From a bacterium (GTDB lineage: Bacteria > Verrucomicrobiota > Kiritimatiellia > CAIKKV01 > CAITUY01): a DNA stretch of 64,000 nt. The translations under genes were made by a program, and so were the position numbers. The number at the start of each line of letters is the position of its first letter. Within the stretch, counting starts at the first letter, position 1. Shown here in pieces: positions 51,834 through 61,064 of this stretch. The DNA is taken from positions 42,199-106,198 of the forward strand of contig JBAWZF010000001.1 in assembly GCA_037143175.1 (NCBI GenBank), read 5' to 3'. A model generated the notes under the pieces. The model was given only the letters and a program-made list of their open reading frames with translations. It was not told the origin of the DNA and did no database searches.

Positions 51834-53156
51834 ATGGCGGGAATTTTCAAGGCCTATGACATTCGTGGCATCTATGGCACTCAATTGACCGAGGCATTGG
51901 CGAATGCTATTGGCCGGGCTTTTGTTACCTTTTTGAAATGCAAAAAAGTGGTGATCGGATATGACATGCGTCCGCATTCCATTCCCCTTTTTAAGGCACT
52001 TTGTGAGGGCATCACGATGCAGGGAGCCGATGTGATTAACATCGGCATGTGTTCGACGCCGATGTCGTATTACGCTAACGGTTCGCTAGGTGCCGATGCC
52101 AGCATCATGATCACGGCTTCACATAATCCCGGGGAATGGAATGGCTTTAAACTTTGCCGGGAGCAGGGGATTCCGATCAGTGGCGCCACCGGCATCAAGG
52201 AAGTCGAGCAGATTGTGCTCAATAAAGGGTTTGCCGCCCCAGCGTCATGTTCGGGTACGGTCACGGCCTATGACATCATTCCCGCTTACGTGAAACATGT
52301 ACAAAAAGCTGCAGATATTCGACGTCCGGTTAAGATCGCGGTGGATTTTGCAAACTCAATGGGCATTCTGGAGGCGCGCTGCCTGGATGGAGTGGTTGAA
52401 ATAAAGCGGCTTTTTGACACTCTTGATGGAACTTTCCCGAATCATGAAGCCAATCCCCTGAACACGGAGACCATGGAAGTGCTACAGGAAACAGTACGGC
52501 ATGGGAAATTTGATTTTGGTGTGGCGTTTGATGGAGACGCCGACCGTGCCGGATTTGTCGATGAGAAGGGCGACATCGTGCCCATGGACATTATTACTGC
52601 CCTGATAGCTTCAAGTATCTTGGAAAGGGAGAAGGGCGTGATTTTCTACGACTTGCGCAGCAGTTGGGCCGTCAAGGAGACTATTGAAGCCAGTGGTGGT
52701 AAACCGATGATGAGTCGGGTGGGGCACGCCTTTATCAAGCAGCAGATGCGTGACAATAAGGCGATCTTCGCTGGCGAGTTGTCGGGTCATTACTATTTTC
52801 GCGACAACTACACGACGGAAAGTTCCGCCATGGCTGTGATATATATCGCCAATGTCATTACTAAGACGGGTAAGACACTGTCAGAGCTGATCAAGCCGAT
52901 CCAACGCTATTTTGCCAGCGGTGAAATCAATTCCGAAGTGCATAGCGCTCAGGTTGTGCTTGATGCGATTCGTAAGAAGTACACTGATGGGAAGCTTCTT
53001 GAGCTGGATGGCATTACTGTTGAATATGCTGACTGGTGGTTTAATGTGCGTTGCTCCAACACCGAACCCTTGGTCCGGTTGAATCTGGAGGCCAAAACAA
53101 AGGCCGTTATGGAAGCGCGACGGGACGAATTGCTGAACTTGATCCGTGGAGCTTGA
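51834..53156 (+). CDS. Phosphomannomutase/phosphoglucomutase
   Basis: 440 residues of the alpha-D-phosphohexomutase superfamily. It interconverts mannose- or glucose-6-phosphate and 1-phosphate for sugar-nucleotide and envelope synthesis. Four active-site blocks are seen: FKAYDIRGIYG at the start, the phosphoserine loop MITASHNPGEWNG, the metal loop FDGDADRAGFVD, and the sugar loop AGELSGHYYF; the phosphate-binding loop is RCSNTEPLVRL near the C-terminus. The GELSGH loop (usually GExSGH) with Glu and Ser indicates PMM/PGM rather than phosphoglucosamine mutase. AGAGG precedes the ATG. argS begins eight bases after its stop. Confidence 0.93.
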   Translation: MAGIFKAYDIRGIYGTQLTEALANAIGRAFVTFLKCKKVVIGYDMRPHSIPLFKALCEGITMQGADVINIGMCSTPMSYYANGSLGADASIMITASHNPGEWNGFKLCREQGIPISGATGIKEVEQIVLNKGFAAPASCSGTVTAYDIIPAYVKHVQKAADIRRPVKIAVDFANSMGILEARCLDGVVEIKRLFDTLDGTFPNHEANPLNTETMEVLQETVRHGKFDFGVAFDGDADRAGFVDEKGDIVPMDIITALIASSILEREKGVIFYDLRSSWAVKETIEASGGKPMMSRVGHAFIKQQMRDNKAIFAGELSGHYYFRDNYTTESSAMAVIYIANVITKTGKTLSELIKPIQRYFASGEINSEVHSAQVVLDAIRKKYTDGKLLELDGITVEYADWWFNVRCSNTEPLVRLNLEAKTKAVMEARRDELLNLIRGA

Positions 53157-53164
53157 CACAATCT

Positions 53165-54886
53165 ATGACAACTATTGAACAAATGCTTTCGGACTGGATG
53201 CGGGCGGCTTTTCAGAAGACTTTACCTGAGGTTACTGAGGGGTGGTGGGCTATCGGTGTGGTGGCCACTACCAGTGCCGAATTTGGTGACTACCAGTGTA
53301 ATCACTCGATGGGCTTTGCCAAACAACTGAAAAAGAATCCGCGCCAGATTGCTGATACGGTTGTTAAACAAGCGGTTCCGATTGATGCGGTTGCCAAACT
53401 GGAGATCGCTGGTCCTGGCTTTATCAATATTACCCTGAATAAGGATTGGCTTGCCCGTATGGTCGATACGGCAGGACGTGATCCAAGTTGCGGCGTGCCG
53501 CAAATGGGGATCGGCAAAACGGTGATTCTTGATTACTCCAGTCCCAATGTCGCTAAGCCCATGCATATCGGGCATATACGGTCTACGGTGATTGGAAATT
53601 CCCTGGATCGTTTGCATCGTTTTCTCGGGTATAAGGTGATATCTGACAATCATCTTGGAGATTGGGGTACCCAGTTTGGGATTATGATCATGGGCTATCG
53701 CCATTTCGCGGATCCCGTTGCACTTGAAGCCGAACCCATTGAGGAACTTGAACGGGTTTACGTTAAGAGTTACGAACAGTCCAAATCGGATGAAACTTGG
53801 TTAGCTCAGGCTAGGAACGAACTGGTGAAGCTTCAGGCGGGTGACCCCGAAAATCGCCGGCTTTGGCAGCAATTTGTGGAATTAAGTCTGAAGGAGTTCG
53901 CGCATATCTACAAGCGGTTGGATGTGACGTTTGATCTGATGCGGGGCGAAAGCTTTTATAACGACCGCCTGCCCGGTGTTGTTCAAGCTTTGCTGGATCA
54001 GGGTTTGGCACGTGAGAGTGAAGGGGCTTTGGTTGCCTTTTTGGATGATGAAAAATTGCCACCCTGTATCGTTAAAAAAACTGATGGTGGCTTTAATTAT
54101 GCCACGACCGATCTGGCCACCATTCAGAGCCGGATTGCTGAGTTTAATCCTGACAAGATCATCTATGTGACGGATGAGCGCCAGCAGAACCACTTCCGGC
54201 AGGTATTTGCGGTTGCCCGTAAACTTGGATGTAAGACCCATCTTGAGCATGTCTGGTTCGGGTTGATGCGTTTGCCCGAGGGAACGTTTTCAACACGGCA
54301 AGGCAATGTGATCAAGCTGGAGAAATATCTGGACGAGGCGGAGGCCCGTGCACTTGCCGTCGTTAAGGAGTCCAGTCCCGAGATGCCCGAAGAAAAACAA
54401 AAGGACATTGCGCGTGCCGCAGGCATTGGGGCGGTTAAATATACTGACCTGAGTCAGAACCCCCAGAGTCTGGTGACTTTTACCTGGGAAAAGGCTTTGG
54501 CGTTGGACGGCAATTCAGCCCCCTATCTTCAATATGCCTACGCGCGTATTGCCAGTGTTCAGGACAAATATCGCGATCTATTCCCCGGTCTTGACTTGAA
54601 TAACTATCCGATTCTGCTGGGCGAGCCTATTGAGCGGGTGCTGGCGGTCATGATCCTCCGTTTTCCGGAAACTGTGGTGCGTGCCGCAGAGGGTTACAAG
54701 CCGAGCATATTGGCTGATTACCTTTATGAATTAGCCTCTGCCTATAGCACTTTTTATCAGAATGTGCCATTCCTCAAGGCGCCGGAAGGCGTGCGCGAGA
54801 GTCGTGTGCGCCTGTGCTCGGTGGTCGCCAAACTCTTGCGACAGGGCTTGAAGTTGCTCGGCATTGAGACACCGGACAGGATCTAA
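53165..54886 (+). CDS. argS: Arginyl-tRNA synthetase
   Basis: 573 residues from ATG 53165; the frame is open upstream inside the mutase gene, but the family begins here. Class I synthetase: N-terminal Arg-tRNA additional domain (~1-95, with FGDYQCNHSMGFAKQL), HIGH motif in SSPNVAKPMHIGHIRSTVIG, DNHLGDWGTQFGIMI, and a KMSKS region replaced by FSTRQGNVIKLEKYLDEA, a common form in ArgS. The C-terminal DALR anticodon-binding domain (LQYAYARIASV; ASAYSTFYQNVPFL) completes it. Confidence 0.96.
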   Translation: MTTIEQMLSDWMRAAFQKTLPEVTEGWWAIGVVATTSAEFGDYQCNHSMGFAKQLKKNPRQIADTVVKQAVPIDAVAKLEIAGPGFINITLNKDWLARMVDTAGRDPSCGVPQMGIGKTVILDYSSPNVAKPMHIGHIRSTVIGNSLDRLHRFLGYKVISDNHLGDWGTQFGIMIMGYRHFADPVALEAEPIEELERVYVKSYEQSKSDETWLAQARNELVKLQAGDPENRRLWQQFVELSLKEFAHIYKRLDVTFDLMRGESFYNDRLPGVVQALLDQGLARESEGALVAFLDDEKLPPCIVKKTDGGFNYATTDLATIQSRIAEFNPDKIIYVTDERQQNHFRQVFAVARKLGCKTHLEHVWFGLMRLPEGTFSTRQGNVIKLEKYLDEAEARALAVVKESSPEMPEEKQKDIARAAGIGAVKYTDLSQNPQSLVTFTWEKALALDGNSAPYLQYAYARIASVQDKYRDLFPGLDLNNYPILLGEPIERVLAVMILRFPETVVRAAEGYKPSILADYLYELASAYSTFYQNVPFLKAPEGVRESRVRLCSVVAKLLRQGLKLLGIETPDRI

Positions 54887-55103
54887 TGGGCTCTCCTTGA
54901 CACACCATTTTCGGCCTTTTGTAGCCTTCCCAGTAAGAACGCGAGAAACTGTGGATGTATCCCATGGTAGGCGAGCAAGTGGTAGGGATGTGAATCCGGA
55001 CTTGTGACGATAATGGCGCTTCGTCTGGATCCGATGCACCTGATTGTTGCCGATTTTCAAATTCGAGGCAGTTGAATCTTCGGATCAAGCCGCGCCGCCT
55101 GCA

Positions 55104-55202
55104 TCAGGAACACCAGTGCCCAGCGATGTCCGCCAGATGATCCAGGGTCAGGGGAGTGCGGAAGTGCTTATCGATATGGGCGCGTACCCGCTCAAGGCGC
55201 GG
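55104..55202 (-). pseudogene. Remnant: AraC-type helix-turn-helix fragment
   Basis: In one minus-strand frame this stretch reads PRLERVRAHIDKHF then RTPLTLDHLADIAGH and meets a stop after W-C-S; a TAA closes the frame just upstream. It matches the first helix-turn-helix of AraC regulators (VRxYIxxHFxxPLTLExLAxxAGxS). Nothing else of the gene is clear between here and argS (54887-55103), although a degenerate second helix may be present near 54950. It is not the tail of the intact AraC gene next door, which has its own complete domain. Confidence 0.7.
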
Positions 55203-55251
55203 CGAGGATTAAGATTAAGCATACCCCCTCCTACTGAAGGTGCAGGGCGAT

Positions 55252-56061
55252 CTAGTTTCGCCCGTTGCGGATGTGGGAGGGGGGGGCGCCAAAACATTTG
55301 CGGAAACTCCGGCTGAAATGGAAGGGGCTTGAGAATCCCAGACGTTCGGCGATGGTCTCGATTTTGTCCGGAGAGGCGAGTAACAGTTGGCGGGCGAACT
55401 CGAGCCGGATCCCATCATAAAAATGTTTAGGAGTTTGACCGGTAATGGTTTCGAACACCTGTCGGAAGCGCCGATCGCTCAAGCCAGCCTGCTGGGCCAT
55501 TTCGGCTACGCGATACGACCCGTCGGTGAGGGCATACATGGTCTCGATGGTATGCATCACCTTGGCCTGGTGGGGAGAGGCTTGTTGTTGTTCCTGAACG
55601 GCCGCAATCCAGATGTGGAGGAGGTAGGCCAGACCTGCGGAGGCAAGACTGCGTTGCGCCGGGGCCTCCTTTCTCAAGGTGCTGAACAGGTGCTTCAGCA
55701 ATTCCAGTTCGTCGGATTTCGCCGGGACGTTCATGATTTGGCGGAGCGGGAAGAACAAAGGGCCGCTGACTCTGAATTCGAACCACCAGAAGTGCCATGA
55801 GCCTGCTTCCTGTCGGTACTGTCGAATAAGGTCATTTTCCACAATCAACAGGGTTTCTTGTGAAACCTCAAAAGTCTCACTGGTATTAAGCGTTACGCTG
55901 CCTCGTCCCCTTATCGTTCGCAGGGCGATCATGTTTTGTGTGGCAGGCTGATCACGGGTTACACAATAGGAAGCATCCGCCCGAACATGCCAGAGGGTAT
56001 TCAAGGCCAGGCATCCCCCCGGGAGCCCTCCATTTCTTGCATTGGAACAATCCTGCCACAT
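55252..56061 (-). CDS. AraC-family transcriptional regulator
   Basis: 269 residues. The N-terminal ~140 residues look like a cupin-type sensing domain (ASYCVTRDQPATQN, TLLIVENDLIRQYRQE, WHFWWFEFRV), and the C-terminal ~100 are the two-helix-turn-helix AraC domain: YRVAEMAQQAGLSDRRFRQV, TGQTPKHFYDGIRLEFARQL, IAERLGFSSPFHFSRSFRKC and GAPPSHIR. It is divergent from a uroporphyrinogen decarboxylase-family gene, which it probably controls. A pair of 7-base direct repeats spaced 21 bases lies in between. Confidence 0.93.
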   Translation of the reverse strand: MWQDCSNARNGGLPGGCLALNTLWHVRADASYCVTRDQPATQNMIALRTIRGRGSVTLNTSETFEVSQETLLIVENDLIRQYRQEAGSWHFWWFEFRVSGPLFFPLRQIMNVPAKSDELELLKHLFSTLRKEAPAQRSLASAGLAYLLHIWIAAVQEQQQASPHQAKVMHTIETMYALTDGSYRVAEMAQQAGLSDRRFRQVFETITGQTPKHFYDGIRLEFARQLLLASPDKIETIAERLGFSSPFHFSRSFRKCFGAPPSHIRNGRN

Positions 56062-56067
56062 AGTTAT

Positions 56068-56095
56068 GCCGATTTATGTATGAAAATAGCCGATT
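56068..56095. promoter_or_regulatory. Candidate AraC-type operator: GCCGATT direct repeats, 21-base spacing
   Basis: GCCGATT occurs at 56068-56074 and 56089-56095 in the same orientation, exactly 21 bases apart, the half-site spacing of AraC-type operators. It sits seven bases upstream of the araC-like start and 98 bases before the divergent gene. A possible -10 (TATTAT or TATACT, 56125-56133) toward the divergent gene lies downstream. Confidence 0.45.
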
Positions 56096-56192
56096 CGTCC
56101 ATTCTTTTTTTATCAGTTTTTGCGTATTATACTGATTATTCGTGTTCAAAGCCGCATTCAAACGCATGGGTTAACAAGTAAAGGAGTCTGAA

Positions 56193-57377
56193 ATGAGTAT
56201 GAAAAGTTCTGAGTTGGTCGGTGCTGAGGGGATCTTGGCGCCAGTGCCGCGTGAGCGCATGAGTTCGGGTGCCCGCAAGCTTCGGGATGCCTATGAGCGT
56301 AAACCGGGTGCGCCCATATTTCATCGTGAATTCTACATCTGGGCTGACGCGATTGAACGGTGGAAAGCGGAGGAGGGGATGCCTGCCGATGTGCCTCAGG
56401 AGCAATTGTTTGGTTACGATCCGCCTGGGAGTCATTCGCTGGGACAGATCGGGTGGTGTGAGGCTGAGTTCCGGCCTTGTTTTGAGACCAAGTTGATCGA
56501 GGACCGGGGCGAAACGGAATTGGTGCAGGATTTTGCAGGACGCCATGTTCTGTTTTTCAAGGGGCGTCGACATGGCTTCATGCCCGAATATGTGGATCAT
56601 CCCGTCAAGGACATGCGCACCTGGGTGGAGAATGTGAAGTGGCGGATGAATCCGGCGAGTCCTGAACGCTATGCGGACTTGGAGTTGCGTATGGCCGCTG
56701 CCAGTGCGGCCGCTGCGGAGGGGCGGTACATTGTTCAGAATCTTGTTGGAGGCTATATGTACTTGCGCAGCCTCATCGGCCCCGAGGAATTGTTATACGC
56801 TTTTTACGATATGCCGGACATGGTGCATGATTGCATGAAAACGTGGTTTGAGCTGGCCGATACCGTGATTGCCCGGCATCAGCAGGCGGTGACCATTGAC
56901 GAAATATATTTCGGGGAGGATATTTGCTACAATCACGGTTCGCTGATCTCTCCGGAAATGATGAAGGAATTTATCCTGCCGTACTACCAGCAGTTGATTG
57001 CCAACCTGAATGCGCGCCAGCTTGATCGCACGCGCCATCTCTATGTGCAGATTGATACGGATGGGTTTGCCGATCCGGTGATCCCCATTTACCGGGAGAG
57101 CATCGGAATGGATGTGATGAGCCCGTTTGAAGTCGCCAGCAACTGTGATGTCGTGGCAACGCGTAAGCAGTATCCTGATCTCGTGATTACCGGCGGGATC
57201 GACAAGCGTGTGCTGGCTCAAACGCCGCGTGATATTGATAGAATGGTCGAGAGGATCATTCCTTTCATGCGGGAATGCGGCGGCTATATTCCCACGTGCG
57301 ATCACGGTGTGCCCAACAATGTGTCTTACGCTAATTACATGCATTATCGAATGCGGTGCCTGGAGTTGGGCGGCTGA
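56193..57377 (+). CDS. Uroporphyrinogen decarboxylase (URO-D) family protein
   Basis: 394 residues with a URO-D-like TIM barrel. Such proteins outside haem synthesis are mostly cobalamin-linked methyltransferases or unassigned catabolic proteins. Seen are FHREFYIWADAIERW near the start, FYDMPDMVHDCMKTWFELAD, EIYFGEDICYNHGSLISPEM, IDTDGFADPVIPIYRE and VITGGIDKRVLAQTP, with GGYIPTCDHGVPNNVSYANY near the end. The URO-D substrate arginines are not evident, so haem synthesis is unlikely. AAGGAG lies six bases before the ATG. The AraC gene is divergent, suggesting substrate-induced expression (inference). Confidence 0.88.
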   Translation: MSMKSSELVGAEGILAPVPRERMSSGARKLRDAYERKPGAPIFHREFYIWADAIERWKAEEGMPADVPQEQLFGYDPPGSHSLGQIGWCEAEFRPCFETKLIEDRGETELVQDFAGRHVLFFKGRRHGFMPEYVDHPVKDMRTWVENVKWRMNPASPERYADLELRMAAASAAAAEGRYIVQNLVGGYMYLRSLIGPEELLYAFYDMPDMVHDCMKTWFELADTVIARHQQAVTIDEIYFGEDICYNHGSLISPEMMKEFILPYYQQLIANLNARQLDRTRHLYVQIDTDGFADPVIPIYRESIGMDVMSPFEVASNCDVVATRKQYPDLVITGGIDKRVLAQTPRDIDRMVERIIPFMRECGGYIPTCDHGVPNNVSYANYMHYRMRCLELGG

Positions 57378-57390
57378 ACGGGTCATTAGC

Positions 57391-57543
57391 CAGCAAAAGC
57401 GGGTCAATGTGGATTTTCCCGTCTGGATGATTCATTCCCTCGACCGCGAGACGCATCGGTTGGGCGTGACCCGCCAATCCGTAATTACCCTAGTGCATCA
57501 GATCATTGAGATTAGGCTTGATGCCGTAAAACTTCGTCGTTAG
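57391..57543 (+). pseudogene. Remnant: CopG/BrnA-type antitoxin C-terminus
   Basis: The frame reads QQKRVNVDFPVWMIHSLDRE then THRLGVTRQSVITL before diverging and stopping at 57543. KRVNVDFPxWMIxSLDxEAxRLGVTRQSxIKxW is the ribbon-helix-helix core of CopG-type antitoxins, which normally follows ~30 N-terminal residues. Those are missing, no start is suited, and the last 18 residues do not fit the family. There is no toxin partner on either side. Confidence 0.72.
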
Positions 57544-57597
57544 CCTCTAGATATATGTTTTTAACTTCCGGCATTGCCGGGTTAGGAGAATAGGGAT

Positions 57598-58332
57598 ATG
57601 CGTATGAATATGAAATGGATGACGACCTTGATGCTGGCATTGACGGCAACATCGACGCTGGCCGAAACGGTGGCGGGTAAAGACGATCTCTTATCACAGA
57701 AAGTTTCCTTGATGGAAATGCTGAGCCGCGGGGGAGTGGTGATGGTGGCCCTCGGAGTAATGTCCATTGTGGGACTGGCACTGGTGATCTACTTTTTCTT
57801 CGTTTTGCGCCGCAATCAGGTGGTTCCTCAGATGTTGAAGGATGATGTATTGGATAAGCTGGAAGCAGGGGAACTGGCCGATGCTCGTTCCGCGTGCGGG
57901 TATAAACCCTGCGCCTTCTCCGAGGTAGCCGTCGCCGCCATTGATTATGCGCGATCCGGTGAAATCTCGCCTCCACTCCTCAAAGATGTTATTGAGTCTG
58001 AAGGAGGGCGCCAGGCTCTTATTATCCAGGGTCAGACCCAATACTTGTTCGATCTGGCGGTACTCTCCCCGATGGTGGGACTGCTGGGAACCGTGTTTGG
58101 AATGATTCACGCCTTCAATGCGGTAGCGTTGGATTTGACCAAAGCCAAACCGATGCTGCTGGCCGCAGGGGTGGGTGAGGCCTTGATTGCCACGGCGGCG
58201 GGTCTAATTGTGGGTATTCCAGCCATGGCCTTCTATGCTTTCTTCCGCAACCGCGCCGCCCGGATCATTGCTGAACTTGAGGTATCTTCAGGGCAAGTCA
58301 TGAACATCCTGTTAAGCAAGAGGGGTAAATGA
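57598..58332 (+). CDS. exbB: MotA/TolQ/ExbB-type proton channel subunit
   Basis: 244 residues: a signal-peptide-like N-terminus (WMTTLMLALTATSTLAE) before the first functional helix (~40-70, GGVVMVALGVMSIVGLALVI), a cytoplasmic helical region, and two C-terminal helices with the family's core LFDLAVLSPMVGLLGTVFGM and GVGEALIATAAGLIVGIPAMAFY. ExbB pentamers with ExbD dimers convert proton flow into mechanical force on an envelope partner. ATG 57598 follows AGGAG; ATG 57604 is an alternative. It overlaps exbD by four bases and begins a four-gene cassette. Confidence 0.92.
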   Translation: MRMNMKWMTTLMLALTATSTLAETVAGKDDLLSQKVSLMEMLSRGGVVMVALGVMSIVGLALVIYFFFVLRRNQVVPQMLKDDVLDKLEAGELADARSACGYKPCAFSEVAVAAIDYARSGEISPPLLKDVIESEGGRQALIIQGQTQYLFDLAVLSPMVGLLGTVFGMIHAFNAVALDLTKAKPMLLAAGVGEALIATAAGLIVGIPAMAFYAFFRNRAARIIAELEVSSGQVMNILLSKRGK

Positions 58333-58757
58333 ACTTTCGGGCAAAACATCAACCTAATCCCATCGCCTTTCAGATCGCGCCGATGGTGGATTTTTTGCTG
58401 GTTCTGCTCTGCTACTCCATCATGAGTCAGATCTTTACGCAGTGGGAAGCCGAGTTGGATGTCAAGTTGCCCACGGCTTCTACTGCGAAGATTGAGCAGC
58501 GCCTGCCGGGTGAAATTATCCTGAATATCATGAAAAATGGCGCGACCGTGGTGAATGGGCGGAAACTCAGTGATCCCGAACTCTCGGCGCTGCTCAAGCG
58601 GTTGGTCGTGCTTTTTCCCGGCCAGCCGGTGTTGTTGCGTGCCGACAGTGAGACGGCGTATCAACATGTGATCCGCGTCCTTGATCTTTGCCGCCAGGCC
58701 GACATCTGGAATGTGTCTTTTGCCACTGGCTTTGTTGAAAAGAAGGGCGAACCGTGA
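58329..58757 (+). CDS. exbD: ExbD/TolR-type protein
   Basis: 142 residues: short cytoplasmic N-terminus, one transmembrane helix with the functional Asp in IAPMVDFLLVLLCYSIM, and a periplasmic peptidoglycan-interacting domain (ELDVKLPTA; QPVLLRADSETAYQHVIRVL). It pairs with the ExbB-like protein upstream. It overlaps both neighbours by four bases (ATGA). Confidence 0.93.
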   Translation: MNFRAKHQPNPIAFQIAPMVDFLLVLLCYSIMSQIFTQWEAELDVKLPTASTAKIEQRLPGEIILNIMKNGATVVNGRKLSDPELSALLKRLVVLFPGQPVLLRADSETAYQHVIRVLDLCRQADIWNVSFATGFVEKKGEP

Positions 58758-61060
58758 TGGTGAAACTGGCTGTCATTTTTTCGCTGATCATTTTTTCATC
58801 ATTGCCGGTTTTTGCCCTCAGTGAAGTTGAGCAGTTGCAGTTTGCGGATGGCCTTTATTCCCGCGGTATGTGGGAGACAGCGCTGAAGGAGTATCAGGCC
58901 TATCTGACGCAGAATCCCCAGAATGCTTCGAATGACGTTGTCATGTACCGGATGGGCGAATGTTTCCGCTCGCTTGGCAGAACCCAGGAGGCCGGTCAGG
59001 CGTATCAGCGGGTATTTGATGAGTTTGCCGGGGGTGAGTCCCATTACCGTGCCGGCTTGCGCCGGGCCGAACTATTGGAACAGAGCGGGAAGCGCGAAGA
59101 GCAGATTCAGTTGCTCAATTCCATGCTCAAGGGGTCCCCGATGCCTGAGATGGGGGCGGCTTGTCAGTTTGCGTTGGGGGGCGCCCTGGAGAAGCAAGGG
59201 AAGCTGGATGAGGCGGCTAGTGCCTATGATGCGGTGTTAACGAAGTATACGGGTACCCAGTTAATTCCCTATGCGGCTCTTGCACTGGCAGGGATTGACC
59301 GGCGCGGCGAGGGCAAGCGGGCCGCACTTCTCTATGGATTGGCGGCAGCTGCTCCGGGATCGCCACGGATGGGCGCCGAGGCTTTGTTCCAGCTTGGAGA
59401 CTTCTGCTATTCCCGGAAAGACTATGATGCCGCAGCGCAAGCCTATGAAAAATTAGCCACTCAATATCCGAAAGATGAGCGTGTGGTCCAATCGCGGCTG
59501 CAACAGGCTTGGGCGCTTTACAACTCCAAGCGCTTTGCCGAGGCTTTGAAAATTTATGGGGATGCAGCGACCGAATCGGCGGAGGAGGCTGGAAAGATTC
59601 CTGAATGGCTTTATCTCAAGGCAAACTGTTTGCGGCAGGTTATGAAAAACGAGGAGGCCGCTGAGACGTATGCTGAGTTGCTAAAGCATAATCCATCGGG
59701 GGATTCCGCAGTCAGTGCGGTCTACGAACGGGCCCTGGTATTATTCAAGCTCGGGCGTTTTCAGGCGGCAATTGACCAGGCGCGGGGACTGATTACTAAC
59801 GATCGCGTGAAGCGGGATGTATGCTGGCTTTTGGCGGAGTCGAGTGCGGCGCTCAATGATGATGCCAGCGCTGTTCAGTATTACCGTATGCTGCTTGACC
59901 AGTATCCTGACTCCATGCTGGCGGGGGATGCGTTGTACCGACTGGCCCATTTGCTCCAGAAGAAGGGCGACCTTTTACAGGCTGCCGAGTTGTTTGGGCG
60001 GCTTGCGGCAGATTTTCCGAAACATGAATTGGTTCCTCAGGCCATTTTTGCCCAGGCTTCCTGCCTTGGAACGGCGAAAAAGCCGGAGCAGGCTGTGGCT
60101 GCTTATTCCCGGTTACTCGAGAAATTCCCGCAATGCCGGTTTGTTGAGGATTCCCTCTATCAGAAGGCAATTAGCGAAACCTATTTGAGGAGGGATGCCC
60201 AGGCGATGGAAACCTGGCGTGAGCTTCTCGTGAAATTTTCCGCCACGAAATATCTGGCTGATGCCCGCTTCTGGAGCGGGGTATTGTTGGAGGAAGCCGG
60301 TAAATTCGAGGAGTCTGAGGCGTCCTTTCGTCAGGTGTTTACGGCGGTGCCGCCTCCCTCTGATGATTTGCGGCAGCGGGCCAATTTCCGTCTGGCCCTG
60401 GTGCTTCAGCGGAGAGCAAAACCGGATGATGCCGCGCCCATTCTGCAAGAGCTGATTCGCTCGCCGCTGCGCGAAAAATTTCCCATCGAATTGCTGGAAT
60501 GGCTGGGTGATTATCAGCTAAAAAAGCATGAGTATGCCAAGGCGTCCGAAGTGGTTGAATTACTGCTGACCGAGGCAAAAACGGATAACTGGAAGCAAAC
60601 GGCCTGGTGCCTGAAGGGTAAAATTCTGATGGGGCAGGGGAAGACTGAGGATGCCAGACAGGCTTTTGAGCGGGTGACGGGGGTAAGTTTTAAAAGTCAG
60701 GCATTGGCTGAAGCGTGGCTTAAGCTGGGTGAGCTGAATCTATTGGGTAATGATGCCGATAAGGCTAAACGTGCGTTTGAGGAGTCGGCCACGTTGGCGG
60801 GAACTGATTTGTTACTTCCCATTCGTGTCCAAGCTTATGCCGGAATCGGAAAATCACTGAAGGCAAAAGGGGATCATGGAGGCGCCGCGCGTCATTTTCT
60901 GAGTGTGGCGGTGTTATTTGATGATCCGGATTTGGTCCCGGAATGTTTGTACTTGGCAGTTGCGGAATTTACTGCGGCGGGTCGTGTGGATGACGCCTTG
61001 AAGGCTAAAAAAGAATTGCTGGAGCGTTACCCTGATAGTGATTGGGTAAAAAAGAATTAA
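58754..61060 (+). CDS. Secreted TPR-repeat protein
   Basis: 768 residues with a signal peptide (~1-22, ending SSLPVFALSE) and about 16-18 tetratricopeptide-like helical hairpins through the rest, for example YDAAAQAYEKLATQYPKDER and AVQYYRMLLDQYPDSMLAGD. The repeats resemble CpoB/YbgF and BamD, periplasmic TPR proteins that work with Tol-Pal or the outer-membrane machinery. It is tightly coupled to exbD (4-base overlap), so a periplasmic partner of this ExbBD motor is likely (inference). No catalytic domain is seen. Confidence 0.88.
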   Translation: MMVKLAVIFSLIIFSSLPVFALSEVEQLQFADGLYSRGMWETALKEYQAYLTQNPQNASNDVVMYRMGECFRSLGRTQEAGQAYQRVFDEFAGGESHYRAGLRRAELLEQSGKREEQIQLLNSMLKGSPMPEMGAACQFALGGALEKQGKLDEAASAYDAVLTKYTGTQLIPYAALALAGIDRRGEGKRAALLYGLAAAAPGSPRMGAEALFQLGDFCYSRKDYDAAAQAYEKLATQYPKDERVVQSRLQQAWALYNSKRFAEALKIYGDAATESAEEAGKIPEWLYLKANCLRQVMKNEEAAETYAELLKHNPSGDSAVSAVYERALVLFKLGRFQAAIDQARGLITNDRVKRDVCWLLAESSAALNDDASAVQYYRMLLDQYPDSMLAGDALYRLAHLLQKKGDLLQAAELFGRLAADFPKHELVPQAIFAQASCLGTAKKPEQAVAAYSRLLEKFPQCRFVEDSLYQKAISETYLRRDAQAMETWRELLVKFSATKYLADARFWSGVLLEEAGKFEESEASFRQVFTAVPPPSDDLRQRANFRLALVLQRRAKPDDAAPILQELIRSPLREKFPIELLEWLGDYQLKKHEYAKASEVVELLLTEAKTDNWKQTAWCLKGKILMGQGKTEDARQAFERVTGVSFKSQALAEAWLKLGELNLLGNDADKAKRAFEESATLAGTDLLLPIRVQAYAGIGKSLKAKGDHGGAARHFLSVAVLFDDPDLVPECLYLAVAEFTAAGRVDDALKAKKELLERYPDSDWVKKN

Positions 61061-61064
61061 TCCC

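Noticed and set aside
53051..53164. Upstream extension of the argS frame into the mutase gene
   Set aside because: The family N-terminus begins at ATG 53165; the extra residues are a frame of the mutase gene.
54930..55010. LacI-like string TVSRVLTGK on the minus strand downstream of argS
   Set aside because: The match is only a few residues without the rest of a LacI helix-turn-helix; another frame fits AraC-like debris equally weakly.
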